Assembly: GCA_023458595.1 (NCBI GenBank)
Contig: JAEWYT010000169.1
Span: 1-35,673 of the forward strand
DNA length: 35,673 nucleotides
Source of the DNA: Pseudomonadota bacterium
GTDB lineage: Bacteria > Pseudomonadota > Alphaproteobacteria > Rhizobiales > Tepidamorphaceae
Direction of reading: 5' to 3'
Each line of letters opens with the position of its first letter. The stretch's first letter is position 1. Shown here piece by piece: positions 1 through 8,108 of this stretch. The notes under the pieces are model-generated. The model did no database searches, was not told the origin of the DNA, and saw only the letters and a list, made by a program, of their open reading frames with translations. Made by a program: the position numbers and the translations under genes.

Positions 1-101
1 CGGTGTCCGAGGGGCGTATCTGGATATGGTCGAGGACGACGGTGACGGCATTGGCCCGAAAGCGCCCGTCCCGGATGGTTTGCGAGCGGCGGACGCCCGC
101 C

Positions 102-127
102 GGGAAATCGGGTGTTCCCGATTTCCC
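102..127 (+). terminator. Perfect 11-bp hairpin, possible terminator
   Basis: GGGAAATCGGG (102-112) pairs perfectly with CCCGATTTCCC (117-127) around a TGTT loop. On the plus strand the stem is followed by TTTCCTTTG, so it could end a plus-strand transcript entering from outside the window. The T-run is interrupted, so intrinsic termination is only a suggestion. Confidence 0.45.
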
Positions 128-139
128 TTTCCTTTGCTG

Positions 140-165
140 ACGACATCGGAAGCATCCGATGTCGT
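140..165. repeat. Second perfect hairpin, 11-bp arms
   Basis: ACGACATCGGA (140-150) is the exact inverse of TCCGATGTCGT (155-165), separated by AGCA. It starts 12 bp after the preceding hairpin ends and has no T-run on either side. It may be part of a mixed transcript-end region for msrA, or an mRNA-stabilising stem. Confidence 0.4.
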
Positions 166-235
166 TCGAGCCCGCCTTGGCCGATGCCCGGCATCGCCCT
201 GCGCCGCTCTCGACGCCGGATCGCCTCGCCGATCG

Positions 236-257
236 CAAACAGAATTGTTTCTGTTTG
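236..257 (-). terminator. Hairpin just downstream of msrA
   Basis: CAAACAGAA (236-244) pairs with TTCTGTTTG (249-257) around TTGT, and the stem ends 9 bp past the msrA stop codon. It is AT-rich compared with its surroundings and has no clear U-tract when read from the minus strand. A role at the msrA 3' end is likely from position, but the mechanism is unclear. Confidence 0.4.
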
Positions 258-266
258 ACCATCACT

Positions 267-923
267 CTAGCCCGCCGAGACGCCCGTGCCGATCGGGCAG
301 GCGACGCCGGTTCCGCCGAGGCCGCAGTAGCCGCCGGGGTTCCGGGCGAGATACTGCTGGTGATAGTCCTCGGCGAAATAGAACGCGCCGGCGTCGACGA
401 TCTCGGTCGTGATCGGGCCGTAGCCCCTGGCCCCGAGCGCGGCTTCGTAGTCCTTCCTCGAGGCCTGCGCGGCGGCGCGCTGGGCCTCGCTCGCGACATA
501 GATGCCGGAACGATACTGGGTGCCGACGTCGTTGCCCTGGCGCATGCCCTGCGTCGGGTCGTGGCTCTCCCAGAACGTCTTCAGCAGCGTCTCGTAGGAG
601 ATCACGGCCGGATCGAAGACGACGCGGACGACCTCGTTGTGGCCGGTCATGCCGGTGCAGACTTCCTGATAGGTCGGGTTGGGCGTGATGCCGCCCAGAT
701 AGCCGACCGCCGTCACCCAGACGCCGGGCAGGTTCCAGAACGCCTTCTCGGCGCCCCAGAAGCAGCCGAGGCCGAAGGTCGCGATCTCGAGACCGTCGGG
801 ATAGGGACCCTTCAGCGGCCGCTCGTTGACGAAATGGGCCCGGGCCGTCGGGATCGCCTCCGGTGTGCCGGGCAGCGCCTCGGCGGGCGTCGGCATGGAC
901 ATGGTCTTCCTCGACAGAAACAT
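267..923 (-). CDS. msrA: Peptide-methionine (S)-S-oxide reductase MsrA
   Basis: This 218-residue protein is close to the usual MsrA length. It should reduce methionine-S-sulfoxide in proteins or free methionine in the cytoplasm, recycled by thioredoxin. The family signature GCFWGAEK puts the catalytic cysteine at Cys54. Two C-terminal cysteines (Cys200 in GGYCG and Cys209 in GVACP) match the resolving pair of E. coli-type MsrA, so a three-cysteine relay is expected. EDYHQQYL is the conserved substrate-site segment. I chose the ATG at 923 because GGAGG sits five bases upstream of it; longer in-frame starts to 980 lack that support and add unrelated residues. It is transcribed in the same direction as the small membrane-protein gene 49 bp upstream, and hairpins follow its stop codon. 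The annotation is secure; a regulator is not visible. Confidence 0.96.
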   Translation of the reverse strand: MFLSRKTMSMPTPAEALPGTPEAIPTARAHFVNERPLKGPYPDGLEIATFGLGCFWGAEKAFWNLPGVWVTAVGYLGGITPNPTYQEVCTGMTGHNEVVRVVFDPAVISYETLLKTFWESHDPTQGMRQGNDVGTQYRSGIYVASEAQRAAAQASRKDYEAALGARGYGPITTEIVDAGAFYFAEDYHQQYLARNPGGYCGLGGTGVACPIGTGVSAG

Positions 924-972
924 GGTCGCCTCCATTGGCTCGCCGGCGCCGGAGCGTGCCGGCGCCGGGCGA

Positions 973-1299
973 TCAGCCAACTTCGAGTTCCGAAAGCTTG
1001 AGGACGCGCTTCCTGCGGCCGGCCAGCATCAGCAGCGCGCCGAGAATACCGAACACCGCGAATCCCGGCGCGTTCAGCACCCGCTGGATAATCTGTTCCC
1101 AAAGGAACGGGCCAATGCCGTCGACGACGGCGGCCTCGGCGGCGATCAGGGATTCCGGGCTGACCGACGACCACATCTCGCCTAGCGGCGTCATCACGAT
1201 CTCGCCGGCGGCTATCGTTTTCGCCCCGTCGACGACGAAGGCGACGAGCGCACCGGCCAGGAGCCAGAGGCCGACAAATCGGGAAAGGAAGCGCAGCAT
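973..1299 (-). CDS. Small membrane protein, conserved hypothetical
   Basis: This 108-residue protein begins with a hydrophobic helix (about residues 3-23, LSRFVGLWLLAGALVAFVV) and has a second one near the C-terminus (about 78-93, ending before AGRRKRVLK). That suggests two membrane spans with the basic tail in the cytoplasm. The short linker contains the pattern TPLGEMWSSVSPESL. Small proteins of this shape are common in Rhizobiales and are sometimes labelled PetM-like, but nothing here supports a cytochrome b6f role. It lies 49 bp upstream of msrA on the same strand, so co-transcription is possible. The ATG at 1299 is the only sensible start, since it begins the first helix directly. Function unknown. 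Confidence 0.8.
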   Translation of the reverse strand: MLRFLSRFVGLWLLAGALVAFVVDGAKTIAAGEIVMTPLGEMWSSVSPESLIAAEAAVVDGIGPFLWEQIIQRVLNAPGFAVFGILGALLMLAGRRKRVLKLSELEVG

Positions 1300-1433
1300 C
1301 GCGCGATCCTCTGAAAAAAGCGATCGTCCCTACATAGTCCGGCAGGCCGCCGCGGCCAAGCGTCTCTAATCGGCGTTCACGGCAACTTGCGTCGGAGGCG
1401 ATACCCGGTGTATTTCGGCCGTTCGTTCCCGAC

Positions 1434-1523
1434 GGAGGGGTGGCCGAGTGGTTGAAGGCGCACGCCTGGAACGCGTGTATACGGGAAACCGTATCGAGGG
1501 TTCGAATCCCTCTCCCTCCGCCA
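1434..1523 (+). tRNA. tRNA-Ser (GGA anticodon)
   Basis: The 90-nt sequence folds as a class II tRNA. Acceptor GGAGGGG pairs with TCCCTCC before discriminator G and an encoded CCA. The anticodon stem CACGC/GCGTG encloses CTGGAAC, giving anticodon GGA (reads UCC/UCU). A long variable arm (TATACGG...CCGTATC) and the T-arm GAGGGTTCGAATCCCTC follow. The long variable arm and the anticodon agree on serine. Its 3' end marks the left edge of the accessory region; tRNA-Ser 3' ends are frequent integration sites, but I found no second copy of this 3' end in the window. Confidence 0.97.
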
Positions 1524-2201
1524 GTTCCCATCTTTCGGAAATTCTCTACAGCGTTGGTGCCGGCGCCAAATCTGCCGGGAAGGGCGTGTCTTTCAGCCTG
1601 AACCTGTTGACGATCGGCACGCTAAATACGCGGCGGCTTTTCTCCGATCGCCTCCCTTTCTCCATACCTGATGACTTCGCCGAGAAAGTACGGATTCGGA
1701 CGCTCCTAGAGTTGCAGCGTTTTTGCCTGCGCAATAGGTCCGTAATTTCGAAACCGTCCCGCTGGGCAAGTGGCTTCCCAACTTCGACTTCTGCTGTTTC
1801 GTTGGAATGACGTTAAACGTCCGAAGTGGGCGGAGCGCGGTCGTTCGCTGCGAGTTGGACGAATGGCCAAGTTTGGGCCGATTGCGGTCGGTCCGCTAAC
1901 GGCGGGCCACAAAAATGTGCGGACCTACGGTTTTCGGCCGACCATGTCCACTACGGCCCAAAACGACCCCCAAAATCCACAACAGTAAGAGTATTAGGCT
2001 CAGGACTCGGCGCCACGGAGGTGCCCGAAATGTAACCTAGCTCCGCTGGAGATTCGTTGCAGGGTCGGTCCCGGCGGAGGACGTTTGCCCTTCCCCACGG
2101 GGATCTCTCTCTCGAGAAAATGCGCCAGATTCGTCGTTGACGCCGTCCTTTGGTCGCGCTGCCCTCAATAAGGACCGCCATATCATTCTGTGGGTGTCTT
2201 C
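1524..2201. other. Long gap after tRNA-Ser, no gene recognised
   Basis: About 680 bp without a convincing coding sequence on either strand; the short reading frames here have no family resemblance. Two imperfect copies of a GC-rich unit, TGGGC(G/C)GA..GCGGTCG, lie at 1824-1850 and 1871-1897, 47 bp apart. The region sits between core-like DNA and the conflict-type genes, so it may be decayed sequence at an island edge. No promoter could be assigned with confidence for the gene starting at 2202. Confidence 0.5.
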
Positions 2202-3509
2202 ATGAAAGTGTTCTGGTCTTGGCAATCAGATACCCCCGGCAACATCGGACGGTTCTTCGTCCGTGACGCACTGCGGGACGCAATTGAGAAGCTTCGCGCA
2301 GCGCCCGACATCGAAGAGCCCGACCGAACCGAGGCTCGCGAATCCCTGCATCTGGATTCCGACCGCCAAGGGGTCTCCGGTAGCCCTGATCTTGCGGCAC
2401 TCATCATGGAAAAGATCGCCGCCTCGACGGTCGTCGTTGCGGACGTAACACCCGTCGGAACGACACCGGGCGTTACCAACGGTCGTGGCGAACAGGTAGG
2501 CGCACCCAAGAAATTGATGAACTCTAATGTTGCGATCGAAATTGGCTACGCATTGCACGCGCTAAGCGATCGACGCCTTCTGATGGTCTGCAACTCCCAC
2601 TACGGTGATCGTGCAGACCTACCGTTTGACTTGGCACACAAGGCCGGTCCGGTGTTCTACCGATTGGCACCTGACGCCGATCGCGAAGCGATTGCCGCAG
2701 CTAAGTGCACATTGACTGGCGAGTTTGTGACGCGCCTGCGTGACTATCTCGACGCCGCTCCGACTTCGCTCGTTCCTGAATTTCAAGCGACGCCTTCAAC
2801 CTACATCCCAGCGGCATATTTTCCAGTTGGCGCGACACTGGCCACGATTGGAACTCAGGAGATCGACGAGCTCGTCTACAGCTATCAGACGGACAAGCTT
2901 TGTTTTTTGCGTCTCATTCCAACCCGGCGTCTCGACAATCCTTTGCCGCGAGCTCGGCTTCTTAAGAAGGTCATGTACGCGCCGTTGCTGACACCGCAGG
3001 CCTCTGGGGCGATGACGGCGGATAACGAATTTGGCGCGATCCGGTTTGAACCGGCATCCAATCCGCCACGCGGACAAGCTTGCCTCGGCGCTTCAACCCA
3101 GGTCTTCCGGAACGGTGAACTTTGGGCAGTTGGCGGAAAGTTTTTTATTACGGAACGCGGGTGGAGACCTGCGCACGTTCCAATTCCGCTTTTACCGCTT
3201 TCGCCATTTGAAAATGCGTTCCATCGAACCCTGCGGCTTGCGGTCAATTTCATGAGCGAGCATCTAGACCTCCAGGTACCTTGGCGGGTCGTTCTGGGTG
3301 TCATTGGGTTGGCGGGCGTCCACTACGGCGTGAATGATGATGCAATCGGGCCGGTACATCAAAACGAGGTCATCTTCGACGCCACCTTGAACTCAGCGAC
3401 AGATGCCGCGGTCACAACGCTTGCAGTCCAATTCTTTGAGGAGGTCTACGACGCCTCAAGTTATCAACGTCCTGCCGGCCTTCATGGCTTTCCCCCAGTT
3501 AGCCCTTAG
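2202..3509 (+). CDS. TIR/deoxyribosyltransferase-like protein with unknown C-terminus
   Basis: This 435-residue protein has an N-terminal domain of about 170 residues with the pattern of TIR-like and nucleoside-deoxyribosyltransferase-like folds. The motifs are VFWSWQSD (residues 3-10), GSPDLAALIMEKI (60-72), VVVADVTP (77-84) and NSNVAIEIGYAL (107-118). In that fold the glutamate of the last motif (Glu113) is the usual catalytic residue for cleaving N-glycosidic bonds, so NAD or nucleotide processing is a reasonable inference. Residues from about 180 onward match no domain I recognise. The ATG at 2202 is chosen because MKVFWSWQSD is how relatives start; a GTG at 2190 is possible and neither has a strong ribosome site. 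It converges with the HNH-NACHT gene so tightly that the two stop codons overlap by two bases. Related proteins are often found in defence islands; function here is not established. Confidence 0.8.
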   Translation: MKVFWSWQSDTPGNIGRFFVRDALRDAIEKLRAAPDIEEPDRTEARESLHLDSDRQGVSGSPDLAALIMEKIAASTVVVADVTPVGTTPGVTNGRGEQVGAPKKLMNSNVAIEIGYALHALSDRRLLMVCNSHYGDRADLPFDLAHKAGPVFYRLAPDADREAIAAAKCTLTGEFVTRLRDYLDAAPTSLVPEFQATPSTYIPAAYFPVGATLATIGTQEIDELVYSYQTDKLCFLRLIPTRRLDNPLPRARLLKKVMYAPLLTPQASGAMTADNEFGAIRFEPASNPPRGQACLGASTQVFRNGELWAVGGKFFITERGWRPAHVPIPLLPLSPFENAFHRTLRLAVNFMSEHLDLQVPWRVVLGVIGLAGVHYGVNDDAIGPVHQNEVIFDATLNSATDAAVTTLAVQFFEEVYDASSYQRPAGLHGFPPVSP

Positions 3510-6500
3510 GCCGTCTCGGCGCCCTGCGTGGACGCCGTCCCTCGATCAGGTGCGGCTTCTACCGGCCAACTCAAATTCGAGGAAATGTCAGGATGGCGCG
3601 GTTCGTCCTCCGGAAAGCCGTACCGGTCCCGAGTCTCATCAATGACCGTCAACGCGTCTCTTGCGAGCCCGGCAATCGCGCCGCCTTCGCAGACCGCGGC
3701 GAACAGCGCCTTGCGAAGAGGTGGCGCGTTGATCGGATAAATCCCGTAATACGTTCCTTCGTCGTTGTGATTGCGCCGCGCCGTAACGGCATGCTCGATT
3801 GCCATGCGAAGCGTGCCGTCCACCCGCCCGCCACCCCGTCGGCGGATCATCGCCAGCACAGCGTTGCCGTCCGCTTCTTCCGCAAAGATGCGCTCGACCA
3901 ATGCGTTTGCCGGCCCGGAAAGACCAGCCTCATAGCGTTGGGCGAGTTGTTCGCGCAGTGCAGTGTTGTCGGCGACAAGCGGCGCAATGCTTCGCGCTGC
4001 ATGCCAAGCTTCAACTTTTTTGGCGGTGGTGCCCGCCGCTTGGCAGAACTCAATAAGGCCGAGCACCATTTCCGGCTCCCGGCGGTTCAAGACCGCATGG
4101 AGCCAACCATAGTGCTCCACGATGCGCGGATCGCGGCGGCCGAGCTCGAACAACAGTTCCATGCCCTGAGGGTCAGGCGTGTCGCCGAGACCATCGATCA
4201 TGCCCTCGAGATCGCTGATACGATAATGGTCGTCCGGCAGCAGGTTGAAGCCGTCGAGCACAGCGGCCGGGCGGTCCGACACCGGCAGCAGCCGCAGCCA
4301 TTCATTCAGCTCGAAGCGCTGCTGTTGGGCCACCCACCATTCTCTATTCGAGCGCTCGACCCAATCGGCAACGCCGCTCAAGATAAGGTCAGCAGGCACC
4401 ATAAAGCCGGCCGCCGCGAGCGCATTCAGGAAATGCAGCTTCTTCGAGGGCGGTAGCGGCAAAGCGAGGAGGCGACGGGCTAGATCATCATGGCCACCAC
4501 ACGGCATCATGAAGGCGGTGGACGCCAACTTCAACGCCTGCAACTGATCGTGCTCGGTCGAACCGGGCCCGATCAGCGATTCCACAATGCCGAAAATCGT
4601 GGCTGCGTCTTTGCTGCAATCCTTCGCCGTTGCCGACGCATATTCCGCGCGGCGCTCCTTGAGGTTTGAGAAGTCTGGCCAGTGCATTCGAAATGGTTCT
4701 TCGCGGGGCACAGGGGGCTGCGCAATCAGACGCACGCCGATCGCCGCTTCCGCGCCGAAGTCAGGATCGGTGAGCTGGCCGACCAGGTATTCCTTTGCTC
4801 GTTCACCACCAATGGCGACGAGCGCCTGGCGCAGCTGCAGGTAGTGCGGGTTGTGCCTTGTGGCCTCAAGGTCCGCCTTGGAATGGGTCTCGTCGTATTT
4901 GGCCCGTGCGGCGCGGTAGCGAGCCACGTCCTTTTCATGCACCCGAACGAGGGCTTCAATTTCACACTCATCGGCAACACGCTGGAGCGCGCCAACAATG
5001 GTGAAGCACTGCCATGGCAGCCATGCATTGCTCGCCACAAACCGCTCCGCCCAGCCGACCGCCATTTCGGCGATGGCCCTCTTCATCTCGGGGGGAAAAT
5101 CGCCGCTCGCGCCGCGACGATTGCGGCCATGACCGCTCAGCAAGTCGGCGAGCGCAATGACGGTGTCGACGTCGGTCTCGTTGGCATGGCGAAGAAGCGC
5201 CTCACCGAACGACGTTCCCCGCGACATCTGAATGAGGTCGCGGAGCCCCCAGTAAGCATCCACGCGCGGCTGTGCCGCGGGGTCGGTCCGCTCGCTGGTG
5301 GTTGGCCGCTGCGCCAGGAGCCGATCGATCAGCTCACCCACGGTCTTGGGACCTGCGACGAGGATCGCGTCGTTCCGCTCGCGCCGCGCCGTTGGCTGCC
5401 GAAGGGCGAGTTCCGCGACCGTTCCATCGTCGACAGCGTCGAGCTGCTCCAGCAACTCTTCCGCGCCGAACGGAAGCTTCTTCCCGGCGGCCATGCGAGC
5501 GAACATGCCGCGTGCAACGGCATTTGTGTCGCGCTCCATGAGATTTTGCAGGATCGCGGCCCCGCGATGATCCGTTGCCTCGAAATCGGCTTCGGCGATC
5601 AGCGAGACGACCGCTTCGGCGTCTATTTCTCCCATTCCGGGGTGACCGAGCAGCGCCAGCCGCTCGAGTGGAATTTTCTCTGCCGCCAGCATTTTGTGGC
5701 GGGCGGCAATGATGCGCTCAACGACCGCGGAGTCGTCGAACTCCTCGTCGTATCCGTGACGCGCGAGCTCAAACCAGATGTCGTCGGGCGCGTCCTTCAA
5801 GGCCAGCGCGGCAAGACTGGTGCAGCGTCGAAACAGTAGGGAGCCGATGACGTCAGCCCGAACCTTTGAATCAGGCTCGTTGGCCGCCAGATTCGCCGCC
5901 AGCGTCATGCTGTCGAAGTCGCCGTGGGAGGCGAGTTCTCCGAGCACGTGTAGACGCACTTCACCGGTAAGAGCCGAAAGCTTCGTGGCGGCATCGGGGC
6001 CGAGGACGCCGGAGCGAAAACGGCTGGCGGCCCGCATTGTTTCCAGATGCGTATTGGAATCCGATGCGCTGATGAGCGGCCACACCTGCGGCGCGAAGTC
6101 TCCACGACCCGTCGTGACCATGAAACGTACCGCCCGATCGACCGTGCCGGGCCGATGCCAGCGCTCAACAAACTTGATGACCTGATGCTTCACCATGTTC
6201 CAGACGGCATCGGGCGACCGGAAGATCATCTCCGCCGCCAGGATGGGGTCAACGCCCAGGGTCCAGATGATGACGGCCGCCGCCGCATTCTGTTCAGCGC
6301 TTGAGCCGCTGCCGAGTCGCTCGACCGCGAACAGGAGCGTCTCGGTCCAATCTCGGCGATCAAGAATATCGGCCGCAAACAACGCCATACGCTCCGGCTT
6401 GCCCGCCGCCTCAACAATCATGTCTTCCACGCGACGCGAGGCGTACCATTCCTGGAACTGCTGGTGGTGGAACATGACGGTGCGCCCCGATCGGACCAAA

Positions 6501-7864
6501 AGGTGGTGGGCGACCAGCGCATCAATCACAGGTCCCGGCAGGAGCTTGTCGCCAATCTGTCCAGCTGCTCGCAGGCGCTTGAGCTCCTCGGAAATCGCCG
6601 CGCGTGCCTCCGCGTCCGAGAAGCCGACCTTGCGCGCGTGCGACATCGCCATCGCGAGGCCGGTCAGCAGTTCCGCGTGGACTCCTTCGAGTTCGATCCT
6701 GAGTATCTGTGCATGGGCGGCTTCGATGCGGGCCACGAAGTCGTTCAGGACCTCGTCCTTCGTCTCAGGAAGGTTCCCCGTCGGCGAATTCTCAGCGAGC
6801 GCGGTTAAGTAGAACGGGATGGTTACGAGATCCTGCAAGCCGTGCGTTCGCCACGCTCGCTCCATAAGGTCGGTTCCGCCGTCTCCAACAATGGCTCGCG
6901 CCAACTCAAGTTGCTGGTCCTCCGACAGCGGTTGCATGTCGACCCGTCGCCCGTTGAAGGGCGCGTCGTCAGCTTCCTGCCGCGTTGTTCCGGCGAGTCG
7001 CAACTGCGGATAGTCCCGCCGCAGCTTTTTGACAAAAGCTGCCGCTGCTACGCGCGCATCAGCATCGAGCTCGTTCCAGCCATCGAGAAGGATGGCCAAA
7101 CGACCGGAGACGGCCAGAGCCTTTAGGCGGCCGGGGTCAATTTCGTCAAAGCTATTTCGAGTGGCAACCTCGGCAATGAAGTCCACGCTGGTGTTGACCG
7201 ACCACTCGTTGAGCGGAACAATGATCGGAACGAACGTCCGCGCTTCAACCAGTGCCTCCGCGATCTGAGTTAAAGCCGTAGACTTTCCGGTGCCGGGAGG
7301 AGCTGCGATCAGCATCTCGCGCTCGATCGACAGCCCGGCCGCCAGACCCGCCGCGGTTACCAGTTCACCACGCTCTTGGCCCTGGATTGCGAGGCTGATC
7401 GCGATGGGGTGCTTCGGGTAAGTCTCCAGGCTCATGAACTTTGCCAGATCGGCAGCGGCTGCCGTCCAAACTCCGGAGTCAGCGCCAGCGGATTCCGGAT
7501 TGGAAGCTGTCACCAGCCGCCCCGTCGATACCTCCACGAAAGCCCGATCCTGCGCCGTACGCTTCCAGTCATGGAGAAGCTCGACTGTGTAATGAGCCGG
7601 ATCTGAATCGATCAGCTTGCCGCAGTTCTGGCAGAGCCAAATCCCGTTTCCGGCTGCGGCGCGCTCCTCGGCAGTTAGGGTCGCTCGATAGCGCGGCCCT
7701 CCCGGGGCCGCTGCGGTGATATGGGCTGCCTGGCCGACATTGACGATCGACTGACCTTTTTTGGCGGACCCAATGGTCGGCCGACGGCACCCAGGGTTCG
7801 AGCAGCGGTTGCCCACTTGGTCGCGAAGAAACTGAATCGTGGCCTTCGTAAAGTCGTGTCTCAA
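3506..7864 (-). CDS. HNH-NACHT fusion protein, candidate antiphage STAND NTPase
   Basis: About 1452 residues. From the TTG start at 7864, residues 1-110 resemble the HNH nuclease domain of the CBASS effector Cap5: a CSNPGC pair (Cys21, Cys26), AAHITAAAPGGPRY (from 47, with His48) and GIWLCQNCGKLID (Cys78, Cys81). The final histidine of the usual CxxCH is glycine here. A P-loop ATPase follows: Walker A APPGTGKST (188-196, Lys194) and Walker B LAILLDGWNEL (256-266), whose DGxNEL form is typical of bacterial NACHT proteins. The remaining ~900 residues are helical and HEAT-like in character, as expected for a sensor. In this family the C-terminus recognises a phage product and ATP-driven assembly switches on the N-terminal effector, here probably a DNA nuclease. 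The start is uncertain: no good ribosome site is visible, and the frame extends to a TTG at 8059 without family-like sequence. I know of no characterised protein with this exact architecture. Confidence 0.88.
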   Translation of the reverse strand: MRHDFTKATIQFLRDQVGNRCSNPGCRRPTIGSAKKGQSIVNVGQAAHITAAAPGGPRYRATLTAEERAAAGNGIWLCQNCGKLIDSDPAHYTVELLHDWKRTAQDRAFVEVSTGRLVTASNPESAGADSGVWTAAAADLAKFMSLETYPKHPIAISLAIQGQERGELVTAAGLAAGLSIEREMLIAAPPGTGKSTALTQIAEALVEARTFVPIIVPLNEWSVNTSVDFIAEVATRNSFDEIDPGRLKALAVSGRLAILLDGWNELDADARVAAAAFVKKLRRDYPQLRLAGTTRQEADDAPFNGRRVDMQPLSEDQQLELARAIVGDGGTDLMERAWRTHGLQDLVTIPFYLTALAENSPTGNLPETKDEVLNDFVARIEAAHAQILRIELEGVHAELLTGLAMAMSHARKVGFSDAEARAAISEELKRLRAAGQIGDKLLPGPVIDALVAHHLLVRSGRTVMFHHQQFQEWYASRRVEDMIVEAAGKPERMALFAADILDRRDWTETLLFAVERLGSGSSAEQNAAAAVIIWTLGVDPILAAEMIFRSPDAVWNMVKHQVIKFVERWHRPGTVDRAVRFMVTTGRGDFAPQVWPLISASDSNTHLETMRAASRFRSGVLGPDAATKLSALTGEVRLHVLGELASHGDFDSMTLAANLAANEPDSKVRADVIGSLLFRRCTSLAALALKDAPDDIWFELARHGYDEEFDDSAVVERIIAARHKMLAAEKIPLERLALLGHPGMGEIDAEAVVSLIAEADFEATDHRGAAILQNLMERDTNAVARGMFARMAAGKKLPFGAEELLEQLDAVDDGTVAELALRQPTARRERNDAILVAGPKTVGELIDRLLAQRPTTSERTDPAAQPRVDAYWGLRDLIQMSRGTSFGEALLRHANETDVDTVIALADLLSGHGRNRRGASGDFPPEMKRAIAEMAVGWAERFVASNAWLPWQCFTIVGALQRVADECEIEALVRVHEKDVARYRAARAKYDETHSKADLEATRHNPHYLQLRQALVAIGGERAKEYLVGQLTDPDFGAEAAIGVRLIAQPPVPREEPFRMHWPDFSNLKERRAEYASATAKDCSKDAATIFGIVESLIGPGSTEHDQLQALKLASTAFMMPCGGHDDLARRLLALPLPPSKKLHFLNALAAAGFMVPADLILSGVADWVERSNREWWVAQQQRFELNEWLRLLPVSDRPAAVLDGFNLLPDDHYRISDLEGMIDGLGDTPDPQGMELLFELGRRDPRIVEHYGWLHAVLNRREPEMVLGLIEFCQAAGTTAKKVEAWHAARSIAPLVADNTALREQLAQRYEAGLSGPANALVERIFAEEADGNAVLAMIRRRGGGRVDGTLRMAIEHAVTARRNHNDEGTYYGIYPINAPPLRKALFAAVCEGGAIAGLARDALTVIDETRDRYGFPEDEPRHPDISSNLSWPVEAAPDRGTASTQGAETA

Positions 7865-8108
7865 GTTGTAGCCAACATGTGGTGTGGTCGAATGAACAAG
7901 TATGCGATCCGGACACCTCGCGACAACTCTGACCCGTCGGGTCGAACTTTTCCACCTAGAGTCGGCGAGAAGAGCGATGGCGGCGAACAGCCCGGAAAGT
8001 CCGCTATGGGGCGCAAAGCGGTCGTTCACAGAGAAATTGCTGGTTGGCAGCACCTGCAAAGAGATGACACCACGTCGACGTCCATGCTGTCCGTATCAGG
8101 CACCTAGA

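Noticed and set aside
1..101. Protein-like minus-strand reading at the left window edge (RDGRFRANAVTVVLDHIQIR)
   Set aside because: No start codon or ribosome site could be placed upstream, and too little is visible to call a gene.
4682..5839. Long open frame (385 codons) on the plus strand
   Set aside because: It lies entirely antisense inside the HNH-NACHT gene, has no family resemblance, and reflects high GC at third positions.
7865..8059. N-terminal extension of the HNH-NACHT protein to a TTG at 8059
   Set aside because: The added residues show no similarity to the HNH family, whose conserved part begins just after the TTG at 7864.
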